From the NCBI GenBank assembly GCA_905371275.1, contig CAJPLH010000005.1, forward strand, positions 1-32,366: 32,366 bases of DNA. Reading direction: 5' to 3'. The translations under genes and the position numbers were made by a program. The notes under the pieces were generated by a model that did not search any database, was not told where the DNA came from, and saw only the letters and a program-made list of their open reading frames with translations. Positions 7,872 to 15,442 of this stretch are shown in pieces; position 1 is the first letter of the stretch; the number at the start of each line of letters is the position of its first letter. The DNA comes from Prevotellaceae bacterium (GTDB taxonomy: Bacteria > Bacteroidota > Bacteroidia > Bacteroidales > Bacteroidaceae).

Positions 7872-9158
7872 ATGAAAATAGACAAAGAAAAATGCCTAGC
7901 AATGTGGCACGAAGTGCTTCAATGGCGGTGGACAAGAATGTTGTTGCATGTGGCAAAAGGCACAAAGACACAAGACATTTTCACGCACGTGGCTGCACTC
8001 ACCTATAGCACAGTGTTGTCAGTGGTGCCGCTTCTGGCTCTGGTGTTGGCACTGGGTAGAGGTTTTGGAATGCAAGACTACATAGAGTTGCAATTGCGTC
8101 AAAATCTCAACACTTCTGACGATGTGATCGGACAACTGATGGAGTTTGCCAATTCCTACATAGCACGCACACACGATGATGTGATGGTGGGTGTCAGTGG
8201 TTTTGTGTTGGCTTTTACCATTGTTTCGCTGGTGAATAACATTGAACGACGATTTAATGCGATGTGGGGCATCAACACTTCGAGGAGTCTGTTTGGTTTT
8301 TCTCTCTCCTATCTTGGACTCATTGTTTTTCTGGCTTTTTCCATCTTCTTTTTGAGCGGTGTGTGGGTGTTTATCCTCCAGTTGCTCAACTATTTACCCC
8401 ATCACGTATTGGTAGACACCACAATGCCTTTGTTGGTGTTCATCCTCAAATCACTGGTGTTTAGTGCAGTGTTGGGAGCTATGTTTCGCTTTATCCCCTT
8501 GCTCAAAGTGGAATTTCGCCACATTGTGTGGCCTGCGCTCATTTCGGGTTTCTTGTTTAGCCTTGTGCAGGAGTTTTACATCAAAGGACAGATGTTTTTG
8601 AGCAGTTACAACGCTGTGTATGGCTCGTTTGCGGTGCTTCCGCTCTTAATGGCGTGGGTATATGCCACGTGGACAATTGTGCTAACGGGCGTGTTGCTGT
8701 GTCGGGCAGCGCAAGCCACAGAACACGATGACGATTTGTTTGACGAAAAAACTTACAACGCTCAGTCACATAATCTTGTTGCGCTGCGCATTATGGCGAT
8801 GATGGCGCGCAGATTTGTGGACAATGCTTCTCCGCTCACGGTGAAAGAATGGGCAAAAACATTATCTATCTCAACAGAATTTACCGGTGCAGAATTGCAA
8901 AGACTCGCGAAGGTGGGGTTGATATTCCGTGTGATGGAGAGCCACGAGGTGATGGAGGCTCCGCTCCCCTCAACAGCGGTGTTCAAAATCAATGTAGATG
9001 TGCATCAAGTGACGGCAGAATCGGTGATTTCTCTGATTAATCGAGAGGGAAATGATGTTGAACTCCAACTTTCTCCCGAGGAGATGCAACAATATCGCAC
9101 TATCGTGGAGAATTATGGTGCACCAGCAGATTTGCAGCGCAATATTCTCACTCTCTAA
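7872..9158 (+). CDS. YihY/virulence factor BrkB family membrane protein
   Basis: 428 residues. After about 35 residues the protein has the YihY pattern: HVAALTYSTVLSVVPLLALV in the first helix, then SGFVLAFTIVSLVNNIERRFNAMWG, and further hydrophobic segments to about residue 280 (around six in all). It ends with a hydrophilic cytoplasmic part of about 145 residues. The family was once named ribonuclease BN, but that activity belongs to another protein; its function is unknown, with suggested roles in lipid transport or envelope integrity. The C-terminal extension includes a possible winged-helix-like stretch (LTVKEWAKTLSI, EFTGAELQRLAKVGLI), which is my inference. It probably shares a transcript with the ComM-like gene. 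Confidence 0.9.
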   Translation: MKIDKEKCLAMWHEVLQWRWTRMLLHVAKGTKTQDIFTHVAALTYSTVLSVVPLLALVLALGRGFGMQDYIELQLRQNLNTSDDVIGQLMEFANSYIARTHDDVMVGVSGFVLAFTIVSLVNNIERRFNAMWGINTSRSLFGFSLSYLGLIVFLAFSIFFLSGVWVFILQLLNYLPHHVLVDTTMPLLVFILKSLVFSAVLGAMFRFIPLLKVEFRHIVWPALISGFLFSLVQEFYIKGQMFLSSYNAVYGSFAVLPLLMAWVYATWTIVLTGVLLCRAAQATEHDDDLFDEKTYNAQSHNLVALRIMAMMARRFVDNASPLTVKEWAKTLSISTEFTGAELQRLAKVGLIFRVMESHEVMEAPLPSTAVFKINVDVHQVTAESVISLINREGNDVELQLSPEEMQQYRTIVENYGAPADLQRNILTL

Positions 9159-9210
9159 AAAATCATCTTGGGATAAAAGAGGTGCGCTAATCTCTTCATT
9201 TTGTCGGGTC

Positions 9211-9261
9211 TATGTGGTGTTTTACGACTGAACTTTTGCGTTATGTCTAAAACACCACATA
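9211..9261. promoter_or_regulatory. Perfect 14-bp inverted repeat upstream of the typA promoter
   Basis: TATGTGGTGTTTTA (9211-9224) and TAAAACACCACATA (9248-9261) are perfect reverse complements separated by 23 bases. The right arm ends 4 bases before the TTTG -33 box of typA. It has no attached U-run, so it may be an operator or a structured end of the BrkB transcript. Confidence 0.5.
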
Positions 9262-9264
9262 TTA

Positions 9265-9296
9265 TTTGCGCAACGCAGTCGAATTTCGTAATTTTG
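9265..9296 (+). promoter_or_regulatory. Bacteroidetes-type promoter for typA
   Basis: TTTG (9265-9268), 20 bases, TAATTTTG (9289-9296): a full match to the TTTG/TAnnTTTG consensus. The start point would be near 9303, about 65 bases before the typA ATG. Confidence 0.8.
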
Positions 9297-9368
9297 TAAG
9301 CCTTTTCACTTCACTGGCATTCGGTAAACAGATTTAGGCCTTTGGCTCTTTTCAATATAACATCACTT

Positions 9369-11174
9369 ATGCAAGACATTCGCAACATCGCCATCATTGC
9401 TCACGTAGACCACGGTAAGACAACCCTCGTGGACAAAATGCTCCTGGCTGGCAATCTTTTCCGCGCCAACCAGCAGACGGGCGAACTTATGCTCGACAAT
9501 AACGACCTCGAACGTGAACGTGGTATCACCATCCTTTCTAAAAACGTGTCTATCAACTACAAAGACACCAAAATCAACATCATCGACACTCCAGGTCACT
9601 CCGACTTTGGTGGTGAGGTGGAGCGTGTGCTAAATATGGCCGATGGCTGCATCCTTCTCGTTGATGCCTTTGAAGGACCGATGCCCCAAACGCGTTTTGT
9701 GTTGCAAAAGGCACTTCAAATCGGACTTAAACCTATTGTGGTGGTGAACAAGGTGGACAAACCTAACTGCCGCCCTGAAGAGGTGCACGAAATGGTGTTT
9801 GATTTGATGTTTGAACTTGGAGGCACAGAGGAACAACTCAACTTCCCTGTGGTATATGGTTCTGCAAAAAACAACTGGATGGGGGAAGATTGGTCAAAAC
9901 CAACCGACAACATTGACTATCTGCTCGACACAATTCTCGAAAAAATCCCTGCTCCCGAACGACTAGAAGGTACTCCTCAGTTGCTCATCACTTCGCTCGA
10001 CTATTCTAACTACACAGGGCGTATCGCTATCGGTCGTGTGCATCGTGGCACCATCACCGAGGGTATGAACATCACCATTGCACACCGCGATGGAACGATG
10101 GAAAAGACCAAAATCAAGGAACTCCAAACCTTTGAGGGTATGGGACGCCAAAAGGCTACTGCTGTGTCGAGTGGTGACATTTGTGCGGTGATTGGTCTGG
10201 AAAAGTTTGAGATTGGCGACACCATCACGGACTTTGAAAATCCAGAACCGCTCCCCACTATTGCCATTGACGAACCTACGATGTCGATGCTTTTTGCCAT
10301 CAACGATTCGCCTTTCTTTGGTAAGGAAGGTAAGTTCTGCACTTCTCGTCACATCAATGAACGTTTGGAGAAAGAACTCCAAAAGGATTTGGCTCTTCGT
10401 GTGGAACAAGGCACTGACACCGACCGCTGGATTGTTTCAGGGCGCGGTGTGTTGCACCTTTCTGTGCTTGTAGAAACGATGCGTCGCGAAGGTTACGAAT
10501 TGCAAGTGGGACAACCTCAGGTGATTTATCACGAAGTGGAGGGCGCGCGTCACGAACCTATCGAAGAACTTATGATTAACGTGCCCGAAGAGTTCGCTTC
10601 TAAGATGATCGATATGGTGACGCGCCGCAAGGGTGAGATGGTGGCGATGCACAACCTAGGTGAGCGTGTGGACATCGAATTTATGATTCCCTCACGCGGC
10701 ATCATTGGTTTGCGCACCAACGTGCTCACGGCATCACAAGGTGAAGCGATTATGGCGCACCGTTTCAAGGAATATCAACCCTTCAAAGGTGAGATCGATC
10801 GTCGCAGCAATGGTTCGATGATTGCACTCGAAGGCGGCACTGCCTTTGCTTATGCCATCGATAAGCTCCAAGATCGTGGTAAATTCTTCGTTTCTCCCCA
10901 AGATGATGTCTATGCAGGTCAGATTGTGGGTGAACATATCCACGAAAACGACCTTGTAATCAACGTGACTAAGGCGAAGCAACTCACCAATATGCGTGCT
11001 TCGGGTGCTGACGACAAGGCGCGCATCATTCCTCCCACCATCTTCTCTCTCGAAGAAGCGCTGGAATATATCCGCGAAGATGAATATGTAGAGGTGACGC
11101 CTAAGTCTATGCGTATGCGTAAGATTATCCTCGATCACAATGCGCGCAAACGTGCTTCTCGCACTGATGCTTAA
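9369..11174 (+). CDS. typA: Ribosome-associated GTPase TypA/BipA
   Basis: 601 residues from the ATG at 9369; the frame is open to a TTG at 9342, but conserved TypA proteins begin at MQDIRNIAIIAHVDHGKTTL. The G1 loop is AHVDHGKTT (11-19), followed by the switch region RERGITI, G3 DTPGH and G4 NKVDKP. The EF-G-like domains II, III and V and the TypA-specific C-terminal domain complete a full-length protein. It is a translational GTPase that binds ribosomes and helps 50S assembly and stress or cold adaptation. It is a single-gene unit: a strong promoter ahead and a strong terminator 41 bases behind. Confidence 0.98.
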   Translation: MQDIRNIAIIAHVDHGKTTLVDKMLLAGNLFRANQQTGELMLDNNDLERERGITILSKNVSINYKDTKINIIDTPGHSDFGGEVERVLNMADGCILLVDAFEGPMPQTRFVLQKALQIGLKPIVVVNKVDKPNCRPEEVHEMVFDLMFELGGTEEQLNFPVVYGSAKNNWMGEDWSKPTDNIDYLLDTILEKIPAPERLEGTPQLLITSLDYSNYTGRIAIGRVHRGTITEGMNITIAHRDGTMEKTKIKELQTFEGMGRQKATAVSSGDICAVIGLEKFEIGDTITDFENPEPLPTIAIDEPTMSMLFAINDSPFFGKEGKFCTSRHINERLEKELQKDLALRVEQGTDTDRWIVSGRGVLHLSVLVETMRREGYELQVGQPQVIYHEVEGARHEPIEELMINVPEEFASKMIDMVTRRKGEMVAMHNLGERVDIEFMIPSRGIIGLRTNVLTASQGEAIMAHRFKEYQPFKGEIDRRSNGSMIALEGGTAFAYAIDKLQDRGKFFVSPQDDVYAGQIVGEHIHENDLVINVTKAKQLTNMRASGADDKARIIPPTIFSLEEALEYIREDEYVEVTPKSMRMRKIILDHNARKRASRTDA

Positions 11175-11175
11175 A

Positions 11176-11192
11176 CCCAAATCATTCATTAG
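11176..11192 (+). repeat. Dispersed intergenic motif, weak copy E
   Basis: CCCAAATCATTCATTAG, starting directly after the typA stop codon. It is a weaker match to the CAAATCGGTCATTAGA-like motif (differences in the middle CG/GT positions). Confidence 0.35.
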
Positions 11193-11214
11193 CGCAAAAT
11201 CAAGATAATACAAG

Positions 11215-11258
11215 AAAGCGACCGTGGCAAAACTAATGTTTTGCTGCGGTCGCTTTTT
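11215..11258 (+). terminator. typA: Rho-independent terminator of typA
   Basis: A 19-bp stem, AAAGCGACCGTGGCAAAAC (11215-11233) with 11238-11256, loop TAAT, followed by a T-run. Two adjacent wobble pairs (U-G and G-U) are legal only in the plus-strand RNA, which fixes the direction. Confidence 0.85.
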
Positions 11259-11329
11259 ATGATTTTCGCTGTAAGAAGTGCTGTGCTTTACAAGCTTTGC
11301 GCTTGAATATTGGGGGTAAGAATGTAGGG

Positions 11330-12304
11330 TTAATAATTTCGTCCTACCACTAAATCAATGTAAGAAAGGAGCGAAGTCTTCACCATTTCATTGGAGAAAC
11401 TTGACACGATATGACGCGCTTCGTTGCTCAATTCTTCCATTTTGGCTTCAGCATAAGAAATGCCACCTTGAGATTTGGCAAAGTCGATGAGCCATTTGCG
11501 CTCTTCTTGCGTAGATTCGCCTTGTTTCACACGGAGCGCGATTTCGTTGGCTTCGGCAGAATTAGACAATTTCAGCGCAGCAATAACAGGCAAAGTGAGT
11601 TTTCCTTCAGCCATATCCTTTCCACTGGGTTTACCGATGGTGGAATCATTGTAATAGTCGAAAATGTCGTCGCGAATTTGGAAACAAAGACCGATGAGTT
11701 CGCCTAAACGGCGATATTGTTGCAATACTTCCTCACTGGCTTGCATAGACAAGGCTGCCAAAGCTCCGCAGGCTTCAAAGAGCGATGCCGTTTTTCGCGT
11801 AATGATAGAATAATAAGCTGATTCCGAAATCGTTTCTTTGTGCACTGCCGTGAGTTGCAAAATTTCTCCTTCAGCAAGTGTAGCTCCCAAACGGGCCACT
11901 GCTTCCACCACGCGCACACTCTTGGTGAGTGCCGACTGCTCAAGGGTTTGTGCCAACATATAGTCGCCCAGAAGCACTGCAATTTTGTTGTCGTAGACGT
12001 GGCGTACACTGGCTTTTCCTCGGCGTTCTTCGCTTTCGTCCACCACATCATCGTGAATGAGCGAAGAAGTGTGGAGTAATTCGAGGGTTACGGCACTGCG
12101 TAGAGTAGGTTCTTCGATAGTTCCCAACTCTTTAGCGAGGAGCAACACCAATATCGGACGCATCATCTTACCCTTTCTACTGCGCACATAAGAGAGCACT
12201 TGATTCATAAAATCTTCATCGTGCGTGAGAACCTCGTCGAACAGTGCAACGTAGCGTTCAAGTTCGGCAAGTATGGGAAGTTTGATGTGGTCAAGTTCTA
12301 TCAT
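11330..12304 (-). CDS. ispB: Polyprenyl diphosphate synthase (IspB-like)
   Basis: 324 residues, a trans-isoprenyl diphosphate synthase. The first aspartate-rich motif is HDDVVDE (D85, D86, D89), followed by RRGKAS. The second is RDDIFD (D212, D213, D216), preceded by FQI. The KPSGKDMAEGKLTLP stretch typical of the long-chain enzymes is also present. It condenses isopentenyl diphosphate onto an allylic primer, most likely for the menaquinone side chain in this organism; the exact chain length cannot be read from sequence. It is transcribed divergently from polA. No partner gene of quinone synthesis is present in the window. Confidence 0.93.
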   Translation of the reverse strand: MIELDHIKLPILAELERYVALFDEVLTHDEDFMNQVLSYVRSRKGKMMRPILVLLLAKELGTIEEPTLRSAVTLELLHTSSLIHDDVVDESEERRGKASVRHVYDNKIAVLLGDYMLAQTLEQSALTKSVRVVEAVARLGATLAEGEILQLTAVHKETISESAYYSIITRKTASLFEACGALAALSMQASEEVLQQYRRLGELIGLCFQIRDDIFDYYNDSTIGKPSGKDMAEGKLTLPVIAALKLSNSAEANEIALRVKQGESTQEERKWLIDFAKSQGGISYAEAKMEELSNEARHIVSSFSNEMVKTSLLSYIDLVVGRNY

Positions 12305-12398
12305 ATTGGCAGACGTCTAGTAGAATTTGTGAGGAAAATGTCCATATTCCCCCAAGGCTTGGGAAAGTAAATGCAAGGGGGATAGTACTATTATCGGA

Positions 12399-12429
12399 CA
12401 AAAATACGAAAAAAAGTGCAGTTACTCAA
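12399..12429 (-). promoter_or_regulatory. ispB: Promoter for the polyprenyl synthase gene
   Basis: On the minus strand, TTG (12429-12427), 20 bases, TATTTTTG (12406-12399). This matches the Bacteroidetes consensus. The -33 box lies 11 bases from the polA -7 box on the opposite strand, so the two promoters occupy the same DNA. Confidence 0.65.
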
Positions 12430-12439
12430 TTCTTTTGCG

Positions 12440-12447
12440 TACTTTTG
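12440..12447 (+). promoter_or_regulatory. polA: Candidate -7 box for polA
   Basis: TACTTTTG fits TAnnTTTG and lies 20 bases before the polA ATG. I see no good TTTG at the usual -33 distance, so the promoter may be weak. The leader would be very short (roughly 10-15 bases). Confidence 0.5.
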
Positions 12448-12467
12448 AAGTTCAAACTATTTGAAAT

Positions 12468-15287
12468 ATGCAGAAACTCGTGCTTCTCGATGCTTATGCA
12501 CTGATTTTTAGAGCCTATTACGGACTCATTCGTTCGCCACGCATCAACAGCAAAGGTCAAAATACCTCAGCCGCTTTCGGTTTTATCAATACCCTCGAAG
12601 AATTGCTCCGCAAGGAAAATCCTGACTTCGTGGCGGTCGCCTTCGATCCTCCAGGCGGCACTTTTCGTCACGAACAATTTCCTCAATACAAAGCCACACG
12701 CGATGAAACTCCTGAAGACATCCGATGGGCTGTTCCCGTGATTAAAAATTTTCTGACTGTCTATGGTGTCGCTATGGTGGAAGTACCACGATTTGAAGCC
12801 GACGATGTTATTGGCACCCTTGCTCATCGCGCCGCAAAAGACGGTCTAGAGGTGGTGATGGTGACTCCCGACAAGGACTATGCGCAATTGGTGCAACCTG
12901 GGGTGAGTATGCTTCGTCCACAATCGGGAGCAAAAGGCTATGAACGTCTGGGAGTGGAAGAGGTGAAGGCTAAGTTTGAGGTGGAAAATCCGTTGCAAGT
13001 CATCGATTTGCTAGGGTTGATGGGAGATGCTGCCGATAACATTCCAGGATGTCCTGGAGTGGGAGCAAAAACTGCCGTGAAACTTCTGGCTGATTTTGGA
13101 AGCATCGAAGAGCTCCTCTCTCACACTGACCAACTGAAAGGTGCACTCAAGAAGAAAGTGGAGGAAAACGTGCAACAAATTCGCGAGTCAAAGGTTTTGG
13201 CAACCATCGTTACAGACGTCCCCATCGAGGTGACTTGGGATGATTTGCAGCGCAAGGCACCCAACAAGGAGGCTTTGGTGGCGCTCTACGAAGAATTGGA
13301 ATTTCGCACCCTCATTCGCCGCCTCAATGGAGAAACCTCTGCGTCTGCTGCAAATAATTCGTCCGGTGCATCTGCTGTATCAACTGCAGAACCCGACCTC
13401 TTTTCTCAACCCATTTCCCAACCCGCGTTGGCGGCTTCAGAACAGAACGGAGAACTTTCGTTCGATTTTCAAGAAAATCTCAACTCACTTGCCGACCATC
13501 CTCACCAATATCATCTCGTTGAAACAGAAGAAGACGCAGAGGAATTATGCCGAAAACTATTGACATATCCTCTTGTGGCTTTCGACACAGAAACAACTTC
13601 CATCGACGCTATGAACGCCAAATTGGTGGGAATGAGCTTTGCTGTGGAAAATGGAACTGCTTGGTATGTAGCTGTTTCACGTGAAACGGAAAAGGCGCAA
13701 CGTATGGTGGACATCTTCCGTCCTTTCTTTGAAAGCACTACGATTGAGAAGGTGGGACAAAATCTCAAATACGACATTTTGGTGTTGTCGCACTATGGCA
13801 TTGAGGTCGAAGGAAAACTGTTTGACACAATGCTGGCACACTATGTGGTGCAACCCGAACAGCGCCACAATATGGATTTGCTGGCCGAAAACTATCTGCA
13901 CTATCGCACCATTCCTATCGAAGCTCTCATCGGTAGCGGTCGCACGCAGCGCAATATGGCAGACCTCGAACCGAAAGAAATTGTGGACTACGCGTGTGAA
14001 GATGCCGATGTGACGCTCCGACTTTATCCCATTTTGAAACAAGAAATGGAAAAATATGAAGTCACTTCCGTGTTCACCGACATTGAAATGCCACTCCTCC
14101 CTGTGCTGGCTCGCATGGAGCGCAATGGCGTGTGCCTTGACACAGCTGCGCTCGAAGAAACGGGACGCAATTTCACAGAAAGGATGCAACAGTTGGAAAC
14201 GGAAATCTACGAGCTCGCAGGACACGAATTCACCATCACATCCCCCAAACAAGTGGGAGCAGTGCTCTTTGACGAACTACAAATTTCCGCGAAGGTGAAG
14301 AAAACCAAGACGGGACAATATTCGACTTCGGAAGAAGTGTTGGAAACGCTCAGAGATAAGCACCCTATTGTGGAGAAAATTTTACAACATCGCGCTTTGA
14401 AGAAATTGCTCTCCACGTATGTTGAAGCATTACCCAAACTAATCAACCCCGATACGGGACACATTCATACCTCGTTTAACCAAGCTGTCACGGCCACCGG
14501 ACGTTTATCCTCATCCAATCCCAACCTCCAAAACATTCCTGTGAGAGGAGAAGATGGTCGTGAGATTCGCCGTGCCTTTGTGCCAGAATCTGGTGAAGTG
14601 TTTTTCAGTGCTGACTACTCACAAATCGAGTTGCGCATCATGGCGCATCTGAGCGAAGATGAACATATGGTGGCCGACTTCAACAGCGGATTGGACATTC
14701 ACGCGGCTACTGCTGCGCGCATTTTCCACAAAACCGTAGAAGAGGTGGACAGAGACGAGCGTCGCAAAGCGAAAACAGCCAATTTTGGTATCATCTATGG
14801 CATCTCTGCCTTTGGACTGAGCGAAAGAATGAGCGTGTCGCGCGCTGAAGCCAAAGAGTTGATTGAAAACTATTTCTCCACTTATCCCAAAGTGGGCGAA
14901 TACATGAACGAAAGCATAGAGCGCGCCAAGGAAACAGGATACATCACCACGCAGTTTGGTCGCCGTCGCTATCTTGCCGACATCAACGCAGGTAATGCCA
15001 CGGTGCGCGGATATGCTGAACGAAATGCTGTGAATGCGCCCATACAAGGCACGGCTGCCGACATCATCAAACTTGCCATGATTGCCATCGACAGACATTT
15101 GCGCAAAGAGCAACTCAAGGCGCGAATGATTCTTCAAGTGCACGACGAATTAAACTTCTCCGTTCCTCCCACAGAATTGGAACAAGTGCGCCAATTGGTG
15201 GTAGAAGAAATGGAACGCGCGTTCCAAATGAAAGTTCCTCTCGTGGCAGAGTGCGGTGAAGGCACCAACTGGCTCGAAGCTCACTAA
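12468..15287 (+). CDS. polA: DNA polymerase I
   Basis: 939 residues with all three domains of a proofreading Pol I. The N-terminal 5'-3' exonuclease/flap domain (about 1-290) contains LLDAYALIFRAYY, FEADDVIGT and GDAADNIPG. After a variable Ser/Ala-rich linker (about 290-345), the 3'-5' exonuclease domain keeps D373 and E375 (FDTET), GQNLKYD and YACEDAD, so proofreading is probably active, unlike in many Firmicutes and Thermus enzymes. The polymerase domain has motif A SADYSQIELR (D716), motif B RRKAKTANFGIIYG and motif C VHDE (H892-E894). It should fill gaps and process Okazaki fragments together with RNase H. It is flanked by a divergent promoter region and a hairpin 34 bases after the stop. 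Confidence 0.98.
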   Translation: MQKLVLLDAYALIFRAYYGLIRSPRINSKGQNTSAAFGFINTLEELLRKENPDFVAVAFDPPGGTFRHEQFPQYKATRDETPEDIRWAVPVIKNFLTVYGVAMVEVPRFEADDVIGTLAHRAAKDGLEVVMVTPDKDYAQLVQPGVSMLRPQSGAKGYERLGVEEVKAKFEVENPLQVIDLLGLMGDAADNIPGCPGVGAKTAVKLLADFGSIEELLSHTDQLKGALKKKVEENVQQIRESKVLATIVTDVPIEVTWDDLQRKAPNKEALVALYEELEFRTLIRRLNGETSASAANNSSGASAVSTAEPDLFSQPISQPALAASEQNGELSFDFQENLNSLADHPHQYHLVETEEDAEELCRKLLTYPLVAFDTETTSIDAMNAKLVGMSFAVENGTAWYVAVSRETEKAQRMVDIFRPFFESTTIEKVGQNLKYDILVLSHYGIEVEGKLFDTMLAHYVVQPEQRHNMDLLAENYLHYRTIPIEALIGSGRTQRNMADLEPKEIVDYACEDADVTLRLYPILKQEMEKYEVTSVFTDIEMPLLPVLARMERNGVCLDTAALEETGRNFTERMQQLETEIYELAGHEFTITSPKQVGAVLFDELQISAKVKKTKTGQYSTSEEVLETLRDKHPIVEKILQHRALKKLLSTYVEALPKLINPDTGHIHTSFNQAVTATGRLSSSNPNLQNIPVRGEDGREIRRAFVPESGEVFFSADYSQIELRIMAHLSEDEHMVADFNSGLDIHAATAARIFHKTVEEVDRDERRKAKTANFGIIYGISAFGLSERMSVSRAEAKELIENYFSTYPKVGEYMNESIERAKETGYITTQFGRRRYLADINAGNATVRGYAERNAVNAPIQGTAADIIKLAMIAIDRHLRKEQLKARMILQVHDELNFSVPPTELEQVRQLVVEEMERAFQMKVPLVAECGEGTNWLEAH

Positions 15288-15320
15288 GAACTGACTAAAA
15301 AGCTCATTGGAGCGTAATAT

Positions 15321-15360
15321 GATAAGTCCGACATTTCACAAGGAAATGTCGGACTTATTC
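15321..15360. terminator. Perfect hairpin after polA, possible terminator
   Basis: ATAAGTCCGACATTT (15322-15336) pairs perfectly over 15 bp with 15344-15358 around a 7-nt loop. There is no wobble and only a weak U-tract on either side, so direction cannot be decided; it probably closes the polA transcript. Confidence 0.55.
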
Positions 15361-15386
15361 GTGCATACTGAGTTCAGTACAACAAA

Positions 15387-15422
15387 ACCGACCGCAACAA
15401 ATCGATGTTTGTCGCGGTCGGT
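15387..15422 (-). terminator. Rho-independent terminator of the TonB-dependent receptor gene
   Basis: Read on the minus strand, CCGACCGCGACAAA (15421-15408) pairs with 15401-15388 around a 6-nt loop and is followed by a T-rich tail (GTTTTGTTG). The single G-U wobble is a mismatch on the plus strand, so it works in the minus direction. It begins about 20 bases beyond the receptor stop. Confidence 0.7.
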
Positions 15423-15442
15423 GAGATATGGTGTGAAATAGA

